Shown: in pieces, positions 16,238 through 23,745 of the stretch | Layout: each line of letters begins with the position of its first letter | Position numbering within the stretch: the stretch's first letter is position 1 | Source of the DNA: Kitasatospora griseola | GTDB taxonomy: Bacteria; Actinomycetota; Actinomycetes; Streptomycetales; Streptomycetaceae | Reading direction: 5' to 3' | DNA length: 42,717 nt | Assembly (NCBI RefSeq): GCF_014648555.1 | Contig: NZ_BMRI01000002.1 | Span: 23,898-66,614 of the forward strand | Made by a program: the position numbers and the translations under genes | The notes under the pieces: model-generated | Seen by the model: the letters and a program-made list of their open reading frames with translations, nothing else | Database searches by the model: none | Told to the model about the DNA's origin: nothing

Positions 16238-16906
16238 TCACCCCGCCACGGGGCCCCGTCCGGGCTGCGGGACGACGAAGAACTCGCTGACGAAGCCCAC
16301 CACTCGGCCGTCCGCGGCGCGGCCCACCCAGGTCGGGTAGTGGCCGTCGCCCCAGCCGGTGGTGAAGGCCGCCATGGTGTGGCCGGTCCCGGGGTCGGTG
16401 ACGACGGCGGGGCGGTGGCGGGCGTCGTGTATGGCGTCGATGACGGGGTCGGCGTCCTGCTCGACCAGTTCGCCGATCGGGCCGACGGCGGAGGCGTCCA
16501 GGAAACAGCCGGTGCCCGCGTCGACGCCGTACCCGAAGAAGTCGTCGGGGCCCAGTCGCTCCTCGTCCTGGCCTTCGCTCAGCGCCAGTTGCCACCGCAC
16601 GGCCGCCTGCTCGCCGATCCGCAGCCGGGCGGCGGCGATCCGGGTGTCCGAGGAGCCGGGGCCGTACGCGTTGCGGACCTCGACCACGGCGAGCGTGACG
16701 GGGTAGCTGCCCGGGGGCACCACGGCGAGGAACGGCTCGTTCTCGTCCACCAGGCCCGCCACCGGGTCGCACGCCACCAACCGCCCGGTGGGCAGCGCCA
16801 GTTGCGCCTCGGGCAGGGCGAACACGGTGGCCGTGCGGTCGCCTCCCAGCTCGTACTGGCTGCCCGGGGTGAACAGTCGCGCCACATCGGGGGCCGCAAG
16901 GGGCAT
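16238..16906 (-). CDS. DUF4241 protein
   Basis: A 222-residue protein resembling DUF4241: an N-terminal part with PTGRLVACDPVAGL and VPPGSYPVTLAVVEV, then RIAAARLRIGE, and a C-terminal FGYGVDAGTGCFLDA and GDGHYPTWVG. It has no signal peptide or membrane segment. The family has no proven function; members are sometimes near polymorphic toxin-immunity genes, but there is no toxin here. ATG 16906 is preceded by a purine stretch (GAGAGCGAG). It converges with the DJ-1 gene, 34 bp apart, and is divergent from the gene at 17129. Confidence 0.75.
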   Translation of the reverse strand: MPLAAPDVARLFTPGSQYELGGDRTATVFALPEAQLALPTGRLVACDPVAGLVDENEPFLAVVPPGSYPVTLAVVEVRNAYGPGSSDTRIAAARLRIGEQAAVRWQLALSEGQDEERLGPDDFFGYGVDAGTGCFLDASAVGPIGELVEQDADPVIDAIHDARHRPAVVTDPGTGHTMAAFTTGWGDGHYPTWVGRAADGRVVGFVSEFFVVPQPGRGPVAG

Positions 16907-16943
16907 CAGGGGCTCGCTCTCGTCGCCGGCGTCGCTGCCGTCG

Positions 16944-16975
16944 CTTGTCGTCGCTGTCGCTCGTCGTCGCTGTCG
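16944..16975. repeat. Two tandem 16-bp units upstream of the DUF4241 gene
   Basis: CTTGTCGTCGCTGTCG is repeated at once with one mismatch, in the 5' region of the DUF4241 gene. A weaker third part-copy lies just before it. It is a simple GTC/GCT-rich slippage repeat with no clear function. Confidence 0.5.
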
Positions 16976-17128
16976 TGACTCACGGGACCGGGGTAACGGA
17001 CGGGCGTTCCGGACAGATCGTCGGACGAACACCACCCGTGCGCGGCCCCCACGGTAGCCCCCGGCCGGACCCCGCCGGGACACGGCCCCGTACCCGGCGG
17101 CCGGCGGCGGTGGGAGATCATTCTCGAC

Positions 17129-18250
17129 ATGACCCCCGTTCTGGTGTTCGGCATCGCCCTGCTGCTCTCGCTGCTGACCCGTCGGCGGTGGAACAACGGC
17201 GGGATCCCGGCGCCGGCGCCGGCGCAACCGCCGACGGCCCCCACCCCCGACGGGTTCGATCCGGGGCGGTACGGGCTGGTGCCGAGCGCGGAGCTGGACC
17301 CCGGGCGCGCGGGACCGCCCCTGCCGCTGCTGCGGCGCAAGGAACTGGAGGCGCTGGCCGACTCCTGCCTGGCCGGCGGCTGGCGGGCGGCCGCGGCGTA
17401 CGTGGCGGCGGCCGGCGAGGACTGGGACGAGCGGTGGTCCCGGCTGGACTTCCTGACCCGGGTGGCGGCCGAACGCGACGCCTGGCTGACCGAGTGGCGG
17501 GCGTCCGGCACCGAGGCGTGCGCCGCCGCCACCGTGTACGCCCGGCTGCTGGTGCAGCGGGCCTGGGAGGCCCGGGACAGCGCCCTCGCGCTCCGCGCCC
17601 CGACCGGGCGGTCGAGCGACGCCGAGGGGCCGACCGGGTTCAAGGCCGGGCTGGCCGAGGCGAACGCGGCCGCCCGGGAGGCCGCCGAGCTGGACCCGCG
17701 CGACCCCGGCCCGTGGGTGGTGCTGATCACCACGGCCCGCGGCGTCCCGCTGAGCCACCGCCGATTCCGCGCGCTGTGGCAGGAGTTGACCGCCCGCGCC
17801 CCGCACCACGTGGCCGGGCACTGGCAGGCCATGCAGTACTGGTGCGGCAAGTGGCACGGCAGCGACGCGCGGATGCTGCGCTTCGCCGAGCACGCGGTCC
17901 GCACCGCCCCGCCCGGCTCGGTGCTGCCCGGGCTGTACCTGCAGGCGCTGACCGAGCTGGAGCAGCGGCACGGCCCGCTCGGCCTGCCCGCTGCGGGCCG
18001 GCTGCACGAGCTGCTGCCCGCCGTGGCCTCGGCGCTGGCGGCCGTCCCGCCGCGGCACGACCAACTCCCGCTGCTGCGGCACCTGCTGGCGCACTTCGCG
18101 CTGGTCTCCCGGCAGCCCGCGCTGGCGCTGGAGCAGTTCCGCGAGCTCGGCCCCTGGTGCGGCGCCCACCCCTGGACCTCCACCCCGCACCCGGTGCGCG
18201 CCTTCGACCACGCCCGCGCCGTCGCCGCGACCCACGCCGCCATCGGCTGA
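17129..18250 (+). CDS. Membrane-anchored helical-repeat protein of unknown function
   Basis: A 373-residue protein. Residues 2-16 (TPVLVFGIALLLSLL) form one membrane anchor followed by RRR, so the rest is probably cytoplasmic. A short Pro/Ala-rich linker leads to an all-helical region rich in Ala, Leu, Arg and Trp (for example LEALADSCLAGGWRAAAAYV and AAREAAELDPRDPGPWVVL), resembling TPR-type repeats. It may scaffold protein interactions at the membrane. I do not recognise a named family beyond that. ATG 17129 is used, with GGGAG upstream. It lies in the same direction as the SsgA-like gene 305 bp later but seems independent. Confidence 0.75.
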   Translation: MTPVLVFGIALLLSLLTRRRWNNGGIPAPAPAQPPTAPTPDGFDPGRYGLVPSAELDPGRAGPPLPLLRRKELEALADSCLAGGWRAAAAYVAAAGEDWDERWSRLDFLTRVAAERDAWLTEWRASGTEACAAATVYARLLVQRAWEARDSALALRAPTGRSSDAEGPTGFKAGLAEANAAAREAAELDPRDPGPWVVLITTARGVPLSHRRFRALWQELTARAPHHVAGHWQAMQYWCGKWHGSDARMLRFAEHAVRTAPPGSVLPGLYLQALTELEQRHGPLGLPAAGRLHELLPAVASALAAVPPRHDQLPLLRHLLAHFALVSRQPALALEQFRELGPWCGAHPWTSTPHPVRAFDHARAVAATHAAIG

Positions 18251-18555
18251 CGCCCACCGGACCCCAGGCGCGCGCCGAACGGTTCGCGCCCCCTGCGCCG
18301 CGCCCGCACGCCGCGCGCGGACGCCGAACCGGGCCGGACCGACGAGCGCCGTGACCGCCCCCGGGTTCGGTCGTTATCCCCGGACATGAGTGCCGACCCC
18401 CTGGCCCCGACGGGCGTTCGTGGCGAAACGATTCAGCAGGCCCCCCTCCATGCCGGGCCGGTGCCCCTCCGGCACCGGTCCAGTCGCACCACGCCCCCGG
18501 AACACGCCGCCGCACCCGCCGCCCCGTCCGCGTCCGTCCACCCGAGGGAGACCCG
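18251..18555 (+). other. Upstream region of the SsgA-like gene
   Basis: 305 bp without a gene. It contains a perfect hairpin at 18458-18478 (CCGGTGCC, loop CCTCC, GGCACCGG) about 80 bp before the SsgA-like start, which could lie in its 5' leader. I see no other clear signal. Confidence 0.5.
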
Positions 18556-19020
18556 GTGACCCGCCACTACACGTCGAGCACGTGGCTCCGCCCCGCCGAC
18601 GGCCCGGACTGCGTCCTGCGACTGGACGTCGTCGTCTCCCCGTGCCCAGGGCTGCGGGTCTCCGTCCCGGCCCGGCTGCGCTACCACCGGGCCGACCCGT
18701 ACGCGGTGCACCTGGACTGCCACGCCGACCTGGACGAGCCGATCACCTGGCTGTTCGGCCGCGAGCTGCTCGCCGAGGGGCTGAGGGGGCGGGCGGGCAT
18801 CGGCGATGTGACGGTCCGTCGGTCCGAGTCCGACCCGGAGCTGCTGGCGATCGCGCTCAACACGCCCGGCCACACCGCCGTCCTGCGCACCCCGGCCGCG
18901 CCCGTCCGGGACTTCCTGCTGCTGTCACAGCTGCTGGTGCCGCCGGGGACGGAGCACGAGCACCTGGACACCGGGGCGCTGCTGCGTCACCTGCTGGAGG
19001 ACCGGCCCCGCCCGGAGTGA
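18556..19020 (+). CDS. SsgA-family sporulation/cell division regulator
   Basis: A 154-residue SsgA-like protein (SALP). The family core is visible: an N-terminal strand set with VPARLRYHRADPYAVHLDC, then PITWLFGRELLAEGL, SDPELLAIALNTPGH and a C-terminal DFLLLSQLLVPPGTE. SALPs are restricted to sporulating actinomycetes and help place or remodel septa and peptidoglycan (SsgB recruits FtsZ). Which SALP this is cannot be decided; it is not obviously SsgB because the N terminus differs. GTG 18556 follows GAGGGAG. It lies 150 bp upstream of an NsdA-like regulator, so two developmental genes are adjacent. Confidence 0.92.
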   Translation: MTRHYTSSTWLRPADGPDCVLRLDVVVSPCPGLRVSVPARLRYHRADPYAVHLDCHADLDEPITWLFGRELLAEGLRGRAGIGDVTVRRSESDPELLAIALNTPGHTAVLRTPAAPVRDFLLLSQLLVPPGTEHEHLDTGALLRHLLEDRPRPE

Positions 19021-19169
19021 GCCCCGGTACCGCCGTCGCCGCACCGATTTCCGCTCCCGCGCGTTGAACAGGGCGCTTTCCGAAACCTGGTATCCGCCGC
19101 CGACGCCGACCGTACGACTTCCCGAGATCCGAGGGCCGGCCTCTCGGCGGTCCGCCCGAGGAGTTGTCG

Positions 19170-20513
19170 ATGCCGCACGTCCGTGGACCCAATCTCGCGC
19201 TGCGCAGCCGCATGGCGGAGGCCGGATGGAACGGGCCCGCCCTGGCGGCGGCCCTGCAGAAGGTGGCCCGGGAGAGCGGGTTCAGCGTCGGCTACGACCG
19301 GACCACCGTCGCGCACTGGCTGTCGGGCACCCAGCCCCGGCACCCGGGTCCGCAGCTGCTGGAGGAGGCGTTCGCCCGGCGGCTGGGCCGTCCGGTGGCC
19401 CGGGCCGAGCTCGGCCTCCGGCCGGCCGACCCGACCGGCGGCGAGGACGGCGAGCCGGAGCCGGCGGACGTGCTGGCGGGGCTGCGCCGACTGCACTCCC
19501 GGCCGCATTCCGGCGACTGTTCGGACGAAACGTTTCAGCCTCCGCTGTTCCGAATCCGCCTGCTGCCCGCCCCCCGCAGCGCTCCCCCGCCGACGCCCTC
19601 CGGCGTCCCGGCCGGCCCCGCCGTGCCGCCCTCCCGGTTCGCGCCGGCGCTGCGCCGCTCCGGCCCGGAGCGGGTGGGGGCGCGGCAGGTGGAGGCGGTG
19701 CGGGAGATGACGGCGTTCGGGGCGCGGCACTACGACGGGTACGGCGGCGCGATCGCCCGCAGCCCGCTGCTGGGGTACCTGCGCGACCACGTGCTCCCCT
19801 GGCTGACCTCCTCGGCCGGCGATCTGCGGCACCGCGAACTCCTGGTCGCCGCCTCCCAGTTGGTGCGCCTGGTGGGGCGGACGTACACCGACGACAACCG
19901 GCACGGGGAGGCGCAGCGGCACTACCGGTTCGCGTACCGGCTGGCGGCGGAGGCGCAGGACGGGCAGGCGCAGGCGATGGCACTGCGCGACCAGAGCACC
20001 CAGGCGGGGGCGCTGGGTCATCAGGCGTACGCGTCCCGGCTGGCGGACGCGGCCGCCGAGCACCTGCCGTCGGACGCGGCGCCGGGGGTGCGGGCGTTCG
20101 TGCTGGCGCAGCAGGCGGTGGCGGCGGCCCGGCTGCGGCAGTCGGACGAGGCGCTGCGGCTGCTGGAGGCGGCCCAGCAGTGGGCGACCCGGTCCGCGTC
20201 GGAGGGCGGCCCGCACCGGTACCCGGAGCCCGCGCTGCTGTACCAGGCCGCGCAGGTCCACCACTCGCTGCGGGCCACCGAGCTCTCGCTGTCCTACCTG
20301 CGGGCCTCGCTGCGGGCCCGGCCGGCGGAGGAGCACCGCACCATCGGGGTGTCGCTGCTCCAGTTGGCCCACCTGGAACTGGACGCCGGCAACATCCACC
20401 AGGCCCGCCGGGCGTACACGAGCTTCCGGGAGCGGCACGACGCGCTGCGCTCGCCGGCCACCTCCGCGCAACTCTCCCGCCTGGAGGGCCGGTTCACCCG
20501 CCTGGGCGGGTAG
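19170..20513 (+). CDS. NsdA-like regulator (HTH plus TPR)
   Basis: A 447-residue protein. An XRE-type HTH-like segment at about residues 5-75 reads RMAEAGWNGPALAAALQKVA and VAHWLSGTQPR. A variable linker follows, and the C-terminal two thirds (about 170-440) are TPR-like helices, such as LVRLVGRTYTDDNRHGEAQ and LRASLRARPAEEH. The architecture matches Streptomyces NsdA, a negative regulator of sporulation and antibiotic production, and its many paralogues. ATG 19170 is chosen because GAGGAG lies 6 nt before it; the TTG at 19164 touches that site. A hairpin terminator follows at 20552. Confidence 0.8.
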   Translation: MPHVRGPNLALRSRMAEAGWNGPALAAALQKVARESGFSVGYDRTTVAHWLSGTQPRHPGPQLLEEAFARRLGRPVARAELGLRPADPTGGEDGEPEPADVLAGLRRLHSRPHSGDCSDETFQPPLFRIRLLPAPRSAPPPTPSGVPAGPAVPPSRFAPALRRSGPERVGARQVEAVREMTAFGARHYDGYGGAIARSPLLGYLRDHVLPWLTSSAGDLRHRELLVAASQLVRLVGRTYTDDNRHGEAQRHYRFAYRLAAEAQDGQAQAMALRDQSTQAGALGHQAYASRLADAAAEHLPSDAAPGVRAFVLAQQAVAAARLRQSDEALRLLEAAQQWATRSASEGGPHRYPEPALLYQAAQVHHSLRATELSLSYLRASLRARPAEEHRTIGVSLLQLAHLELDAGNIHQARRAYTSFRERHDALRSPATSAQLSRLEGRFTRLGG

Positions 20514-20551
20514 CCGCGGGGCGGTGGCGGGCGGGGCCGGCGGAGTGAGCG

Positions 20552-20570
20552 GCCGAGCGGGTTGCTCGGC
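20552..20570 (+). terminator. Hairpin terminator after the NsdA-like gene
   Basis: GCCGAGC, loop GGGTT and GCTCGGC form a perfect 7-bp stem 38 bp after the stop codon. No T run follows, as is common in Streptomyces. Confidence 0.5.
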
Positions 20571-20899
20571 GGGCGGGGGCTGCCGCGTGGTCAATGGTGG
20601 CATGAACGATCCTTCGTACTACCCGATGGTGACCCCGCCACCCCGTTCCCGGGCCGCTCCGCCACCCCCCGCGCCACCCCCTCCCGGAGCCTCGCCGCAG
20701 CCGACTGCGGCGCGCCGGTGGGGGCGGCCTCCGAACCTGGTCGGGCCCGATGCCGTGGGCCCCGCCGGCGTGCCGCCGGCCTCCTGCTGAAACCGGGCCC
20801 GGCCCCGGGTCGGACGTCCTGCACGGGGCCGGGTCCGGGCCGTTGCGCCATTCCCCGAGGGAGCAGAAAGGGTTTTCCCAATTTTTTCCTCGGGGATGG
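20571..20899. other. Intergenic region between convergent genes, with hairpin
   Basis: About 330 bp without a credible gene. Near its right end CCCCGAGG (20853-20860) and CCTCGGGG (20888-20895) form an 8-bp stem around AAAGGGTTTTCCCAATTTTTT-like sequence (GGG-TTTT-CCC then a T6 run). This is the only T run of its kind in the window and is a likely terminator for either side. Confidence 0.5.
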
Positions 20900-21391
20900 T
20901 CAGGAAGCGCGGCCGCCCATGGCGGGGACCCGGAGCCGGGCGGTGGTCGGGACGGGGACGCGGCCGACCGGGGAGACGGTGGAGAGCGGTCCGATGGGGC
21001 GGACCCGGTAGCGGTTCAGGTGCCGTCGTTCCGCGTCGCGCAGGGGGCGGCTGCGGCCGGTCCCGGCGTCGGTCGGCACGGTGACCGTGCGGGCCTCGAA
21101 GACCAGCTCGCCGTCGCGGCGCGCCTCGCAGGTGGTGCCGATGGACGCCCTGCCGAGACGTTCCACCCAGATCTGGACGGGGAGCGGGGCGGGACAGTGG
21201 TAGAGCGGCGTGCGGTAGTCGATCTCGTGACGGGCGATCATGAAGCCGTCCTCGAACAACCCCTGGCCCTCGCTCTCGTCGTACAGCAGGCAGTAGACGG
21301 CCTCCTGCACGTACTGCAGCACCTTCAGGTTGTTGATGTGCCCGAAGGCGTCCATGTCGCCCCAGCGGGTCCGGCACAGGTAGGTGTACAA
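20900..21391 (-). CDS. Hotdog-fold acyl-CoA thioesterase
   Basis: A 163-residue 4HBT/YbgC-type thioesterase. It opens with TRWGDMDAFGHINNLKVLQY, which carries the family D-x-x-G-H-x-N active-site motif. The next stretch is YCLLYDESEG and the later strands are IDYRTPLYHCPAPLPVQIWV and FEARTVTVPTDA. It probably hydrolyses a medium- or aromatic acyl-CoA; the substrate is unknown. The C-terminal 35 residues beyond the hotdog core are Pro/Arg/Val-rich and unusual for the family. The start ATG 21391 lies 3 bp after the stop of the 85-residue gene, so the two are co-translated. Confidence 0.85.
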   Translation of the reverse strand: MYTYLCRTRWGDMDAFGHINNLKVLQYVQEAVYCLLYDESEGQGLFEDGFMIARHEIDYRTPLYHCPAPLPVQIWVERLGRASIGTTCEARRDGELVFEARTVTVPTDAGTGRSRPLRDAERRHLNRYRVRPIGPLSTVSPVGRVPVPTTARLRVPAMGGRAS

Positions 21392-21394
21392 CGG

Positions 21395-21652
21395 TCAGCC
21401 GTCCGTTCGGTGTTCGGTCCCGAAGCCGAGAGTGCGGCGCAGGTAGCCGTAGGCGTACGGGGAGCGGTGCAGCGCGGCGTCGTCGCCCTGCTCGTATACC
21501 TCGCTCGCGGTGTCCAGGACGGCGAGGCCGAGGATCTTCTCCGTCCGCCGGCAGAGGTGTTCGAGTTCGGTGAGTCGCTGGGATGCGGGCAGGCCCGCGA
21601 GGGCTGCGCACTCCTTCTCCACCTGATCGACCCCGCCACGGTACTCAGTCAT
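21395..21652 (-). CDS. Small helical protein upstream of the thioesterase
   Basis: An 85-residue unknown protein, predicted mostly helical (VEKECAALAGLPASQRLTEL and CRRTEKILGLAVLDTASEVY), with no signal or membrane segment. It directly precedes a thioesterase gene (3-bp gap), so a joint role is likely. ATG 21652 has no strong ribosome site of its own, and overlaps the end of a possible 42-codon frame as ATGA, which could provide coupling. No family is recognised. Confidence 0.65.
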   Translation of the reverse strand: MTEYRGGVDQVEKECAALAGLPASQRLTELEHLCRRTEKILGLAVLDTASEVYEQGDDAALHRSPYAYGYLRRTLGFGTEHRTDG

Positions 21653-21777
21653 CGGTTCCTCATTTCCTGTCGGACTTGATGTGTGTAGGGCCTCATCCGC
21701 CGAGGGGAAGGACAGGCGGATCCGTTGACGCCAAGGTCCTTCCGGTGATCAAACTCGGTCCCCCCGCAACCGGACAT
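21649..21777 (-). CDS. Possible 42-residue small ORF leading the thioesterase operon
   Basis: ATG 21777 follows GGGAGCCCCACC and the frame ends at TGA 21649, overlapping the start of the 85-residue gene as ATGA. The peptide is hydrophilic (FDHRKDLGVNGS, then PSPRRMRPYTHQVRQ) with two cysteines. The stop-start overlap argues for translation; the lack of a recognisable family and its short length argue against. It could be a leader that couples translation. Confidence 0.3.
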   Translation of the reverse strand: MSGCGGTEFDHRKDLGVNGSACPSPRRMRPYTHQVRQEMRNR

Positions 21778-21963
21778 GGTGGGGCTCCCTGTGTTTGGTT
21801 GAAGATCGCTGCGTTGTCGGACTCTTTCAACACAGCCCTCCACCTGACCCTGTTTCAGCGGTGGCGAACCTCTTGAACCGTACGTACACCAACCCAGAGG
21901 ATGCGGCCGACACCCGGGGCCGACCCGGAACGAACGACCATAGGGTGATCACATGACCGGGCG
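21778..21963. other. Intergenic promoter region
   Basis: Short AT-richer stretch (GAAGATCGCTGCG and CTCTTTCAACAC) likely to hold the promoter of the minus-strand operon that starts at 21777 or 21652. No further gene is seen. Confidence 0.35.
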
Positions 21964-22500
21964 TCAGCCCCGTCGGGCAGCCGTCCAGTCGCGGGCGAGC
22001 AGCCCCAGCAGGACCTGGTCCAGGAACTCCCCCATCACCCAGGCCGAGGACCGCAGGGTGCCCTCCCGGACGAACCCGTTGCGCTCGGCGGCCCGGATCA
22101 TCGCGTGGTTGTCCGCCAGCGTGTCGACCTGGAGCCGCTGCAGCCCGCGCACCGTGAACCCGTACTCGCACAGCGCGGCGACCACGTCCGTCCCGTACCC
22201 CCTGCCGCGACAGGACGGCAGCAGCCCGAGCCCCAGGTGCGCCGACCGGTTGTGGTTGTCGATCCCCCAGACACTGGCCGTCCCGATCAGCGCGCCGGTC
22301 TCCAGCTCCACCGCCGCGAAGACCACCGCGCTCGGATCGTCGTCCTTGATCCGCGACTCCGGCCCCCCGACGGCGACGGGCCGCCACGGCCGGCCCTCGG
22401 CCCGCGCCGAGACCAGCACGTCATTGGAGAGCTCGCGCTGAAGGATCGGCTGGTCGTCCTCGTGCCGGGCCCGCAGCCCGATCTTCTCGCCTCGAAGCAT
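21964..22500 (-). CDS. GNAT acetyltransferase, RimJ/RimL type
   Basis: A 178-residue GNAT protein of the RimJ/RimL (Acetyltransf_3) type. It opens with RGEKIGLRARHEDDQPILQR. The acetyl-CoA loop is in LLPSCRGRGYGTDVV near residue 105. The family ending VDTLADNHAMIRAAERNGFV and EGTLRSSAWVMGEFLDQVLL follows. Relatives acetylate the N terminus of ribosomal proteins or small molecules such as aminoglycosides; the substrate cannot be told. ATG 22500 is used. It is divergent from the DUF2004-like gene with a 134-bp shared promoter region. Confidence 0.88.
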   Translation of the reverse strand: MLRGEKIGLRARHEDDQPILQRELSNDVLVSARAEGRPWRPVAVGGPESRIKDDDPSAVVFAAVELETGALIGTASVWGIDNHNRSAHLGLGLLPSCRGRGYGTDVVAALCEYGFTVRGLQRLQVDTLADNHAMIRAAERNGFVREGTLRSSAWVMGEFLDQVLLGLLARDWTAARRG

Positions 22501-22634
22501 CCAAACTTCCTATCCGACCGGTCCGCCGCCCGGCAACCGCTTTGCCCGGACTGTTGCGGAACACCGGGCGCTCCGCGATCCGTTGACCCGGAGTCCGACC
22601 TGATCACCCCACCCCGACGAGCGGAGTCCCCCGC

Positions 22635-23141
22635 ATGACGACCATTGAGCACGCCCGCTTCGGACGGCTGGAGACCGGCGCGCTCCACGACCCGGACGTC
22701 GTCTGGCAGGGCACCGCGCAGCTCGCGGACGGCGAGGTCGAGGTCCGCCTGTGGGCGGGACCCTCCAGCGCGCCGGACGCCGAGGAACTGGACGCACTCG
22801 CCGCCCGCCTCACCGACCTGCCCGCCCTCGACACGGCGGCGCGCCACGCCCTGCGGGCGCACCTGCACGAGGACCGCGGCTTCATCGACTTCCACCTCGA
22901 CGAGCTCGACGGCAGCGAGACGGTCGACCGCCTGGTCCGCGAGGCGGCGGGCGAGGAGGTCGGGGCGGACGCCTTCGTGGCGACCATGCGCCTGAGCTCC
23001 GTCGGACTGTGGCTGAGCGGCCTCTCCGACGAGCCTCCGGTCGTCCTGGACTACACGTTCGAACCCGATCTCGGCGACCAGATCCTCGCCGTCAGGGCCA
23101 CCCGGGACGGGGCGGTCGCCTCGGTCGACTGGGAGAGCTGA
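22635..23141 (+). CDS. DUF2004-like small cytosolic protein
   Basis: A 168-residue acidic protein with an N-terminal strand-rich part (GRLETGALHDPDVVWQGTAQ and VEVRLWAGPSSAPDAEEL), a helical middle (LDTAARHALRAHLHED), and the C-terminal VVLDYTFEPDLGDQILAVRA that recalls DUF2004/DUF6985-type immunity-like proteins. No membrane segment or signal is present. Function is unknown. ATG 22635 has no strong ribosome site, but the frame is clean and the codon use is typical. The DUF label is from memory of the C-terminal motif, so it is tentative. Confidence 0.6.
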   Translation: MTTIEHARFGRLETGALHDPDVVWQGTAQLADGEVEVRLWAGPSSAPDAEELDALAARLTDLPALDTAARHALRAHLHEDRGFIDFHLDELDGSETVDRLVREAAGEEVGADAFVATMRLSSVGLWLSGLSDEPPVVLDYTFEPDLGDQILAVRATRDGAVASVDWES

Positions 23142-23161
23142 CGAGGCCCCGCCCGCCCCGC

Positions 23162-23422
23162 TCAGCAGGACGGCCGCTCGCCGCCGCCGTCCGGCCGCCG
23201 CGCCTCCGCCATCACGGACATGGCCGCCAGCACCTCGGAGAACAACAGCGCCCCGAACACGAGCACCTGCACGTCCGGCGAACTGTCCGCACAGTACTCC
23301 GCGACGAACAGGAACGCCGCCGTCGCGGCGCCGCCGAGAACGACCAGACCCAAGGTCAGCCGGACGGCGAGCGGGAGCCGAACCGGCCTGGACGCCCCCG
23401 GCTCCTCCGGCAGGCCGATCAC
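23162..23422 (-). CDS. Small membrane protein with two transmembrane segments
   Basis: An 86-residue protein starting at GTG 23422, which overlaps the stop of the preceding 51-codon gene as GTGA. A basic stretch (RPVRLPLAVRL) precedes membrane segment one (LTLGLVVLGGAATAAFLFVA). A short loop with one cysteine (EYCADSSPDVQ) follows, then segment two (VLVFGALLFSEVLAAMSVMA) and a charged tail. It is a small inner-membrane protein without a known family; the partner gene immediately upstream may encode its regulator or subunit. Confidence 0.6.
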   Translation of the reverse strand: MIGLPEEPGASRPVRLPLAVRLTLGLVVLGGAATAAFLFVAEYCADSSPDVQVLVFGALLFSEVLAAMSVMAEARRPDGGGERPSC

Positions 23423-23574
23423 CCCGCCCTCCGCCCGGCCGCGCCGGCCCGGGTGTTGAAGTCGCACCGGTGCAACGCCTCCGCCAGGTCGAAACTGCCC
23501 TCGGCCGCGCCGCCCGCAGGCGGGTCCACCTCCTCGGACTCGACGGGCTCGGCGTCCGGCTGATGTTCCGTCAT
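23419..23574 (-). CDS. Tiny 51-residue protein paired with a membrane protein
   Basis: ATG 23574 opens a 51-codon frame ending at TGA 23419. The peptide is acidic at first (TEHQPDAEPVESEEVDPPAG) and ends in a helix-like DLAEALHRCDFNTRAG. It overlaps the next gene by four bases (GTGA), a pattern of true coupled genes. There is no database family that I recognise. It is too short for most gene finders, and the evidence is mainly the overlap. Confidence 0.5.
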   Translation of the reverse strand: MTEHQPDAEPVESEEVDPPAGGAAEGSFDLAEALHRCDFNTRAGAAGRRAG

Positions 23575-23682
23575 GCTCACTGCTCCGCACTGCTGTTGCC
23601 GACCGAACGGCGGTCACCGTCCGTGCTCCAAGCGTCGCCGTCCGACGCTACGCTGAACAGCACCGGCATGTTGGGGACTGAT

Positions 23683-23731
23683 CCCGCAACGTGCGGTCGC
23701 TTCGGTGCCGTTGCGCAGAACGTCCCGCAAC
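23683..23731. promoter_or_regulatory. Repeated CCCGCAAC motifs before the XRE gene
   Basis: CCCGCAAC occurs at 23683-23690 and 23724-23731. The second forms an inverted repeat with GTTGCG (23710-23715), 10-bp spacer, and CCGCA-ACG-TGCGG covers the first. The sites lie 15-60 bp before the regulator's start and could be its own operators. Confidence 0.4.
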
Positions 23732-23745
23732 ATGGAGGAGCAGCC

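Noticed and set aside
20562..21011. Plus-strand frame of 149 codons in the intergenic region
   Set aside because: No ribosome site, low-complexity Pro/Gly/Ala, and it runs into the thioesterase gene antisense.
23470..23745. Long N-terminal extension of the first XRE regulator
   Set aside because: No homologous segment, crosses the repeated CCCGCAAC sites, and GTG 23746 has a much better ribosome site.
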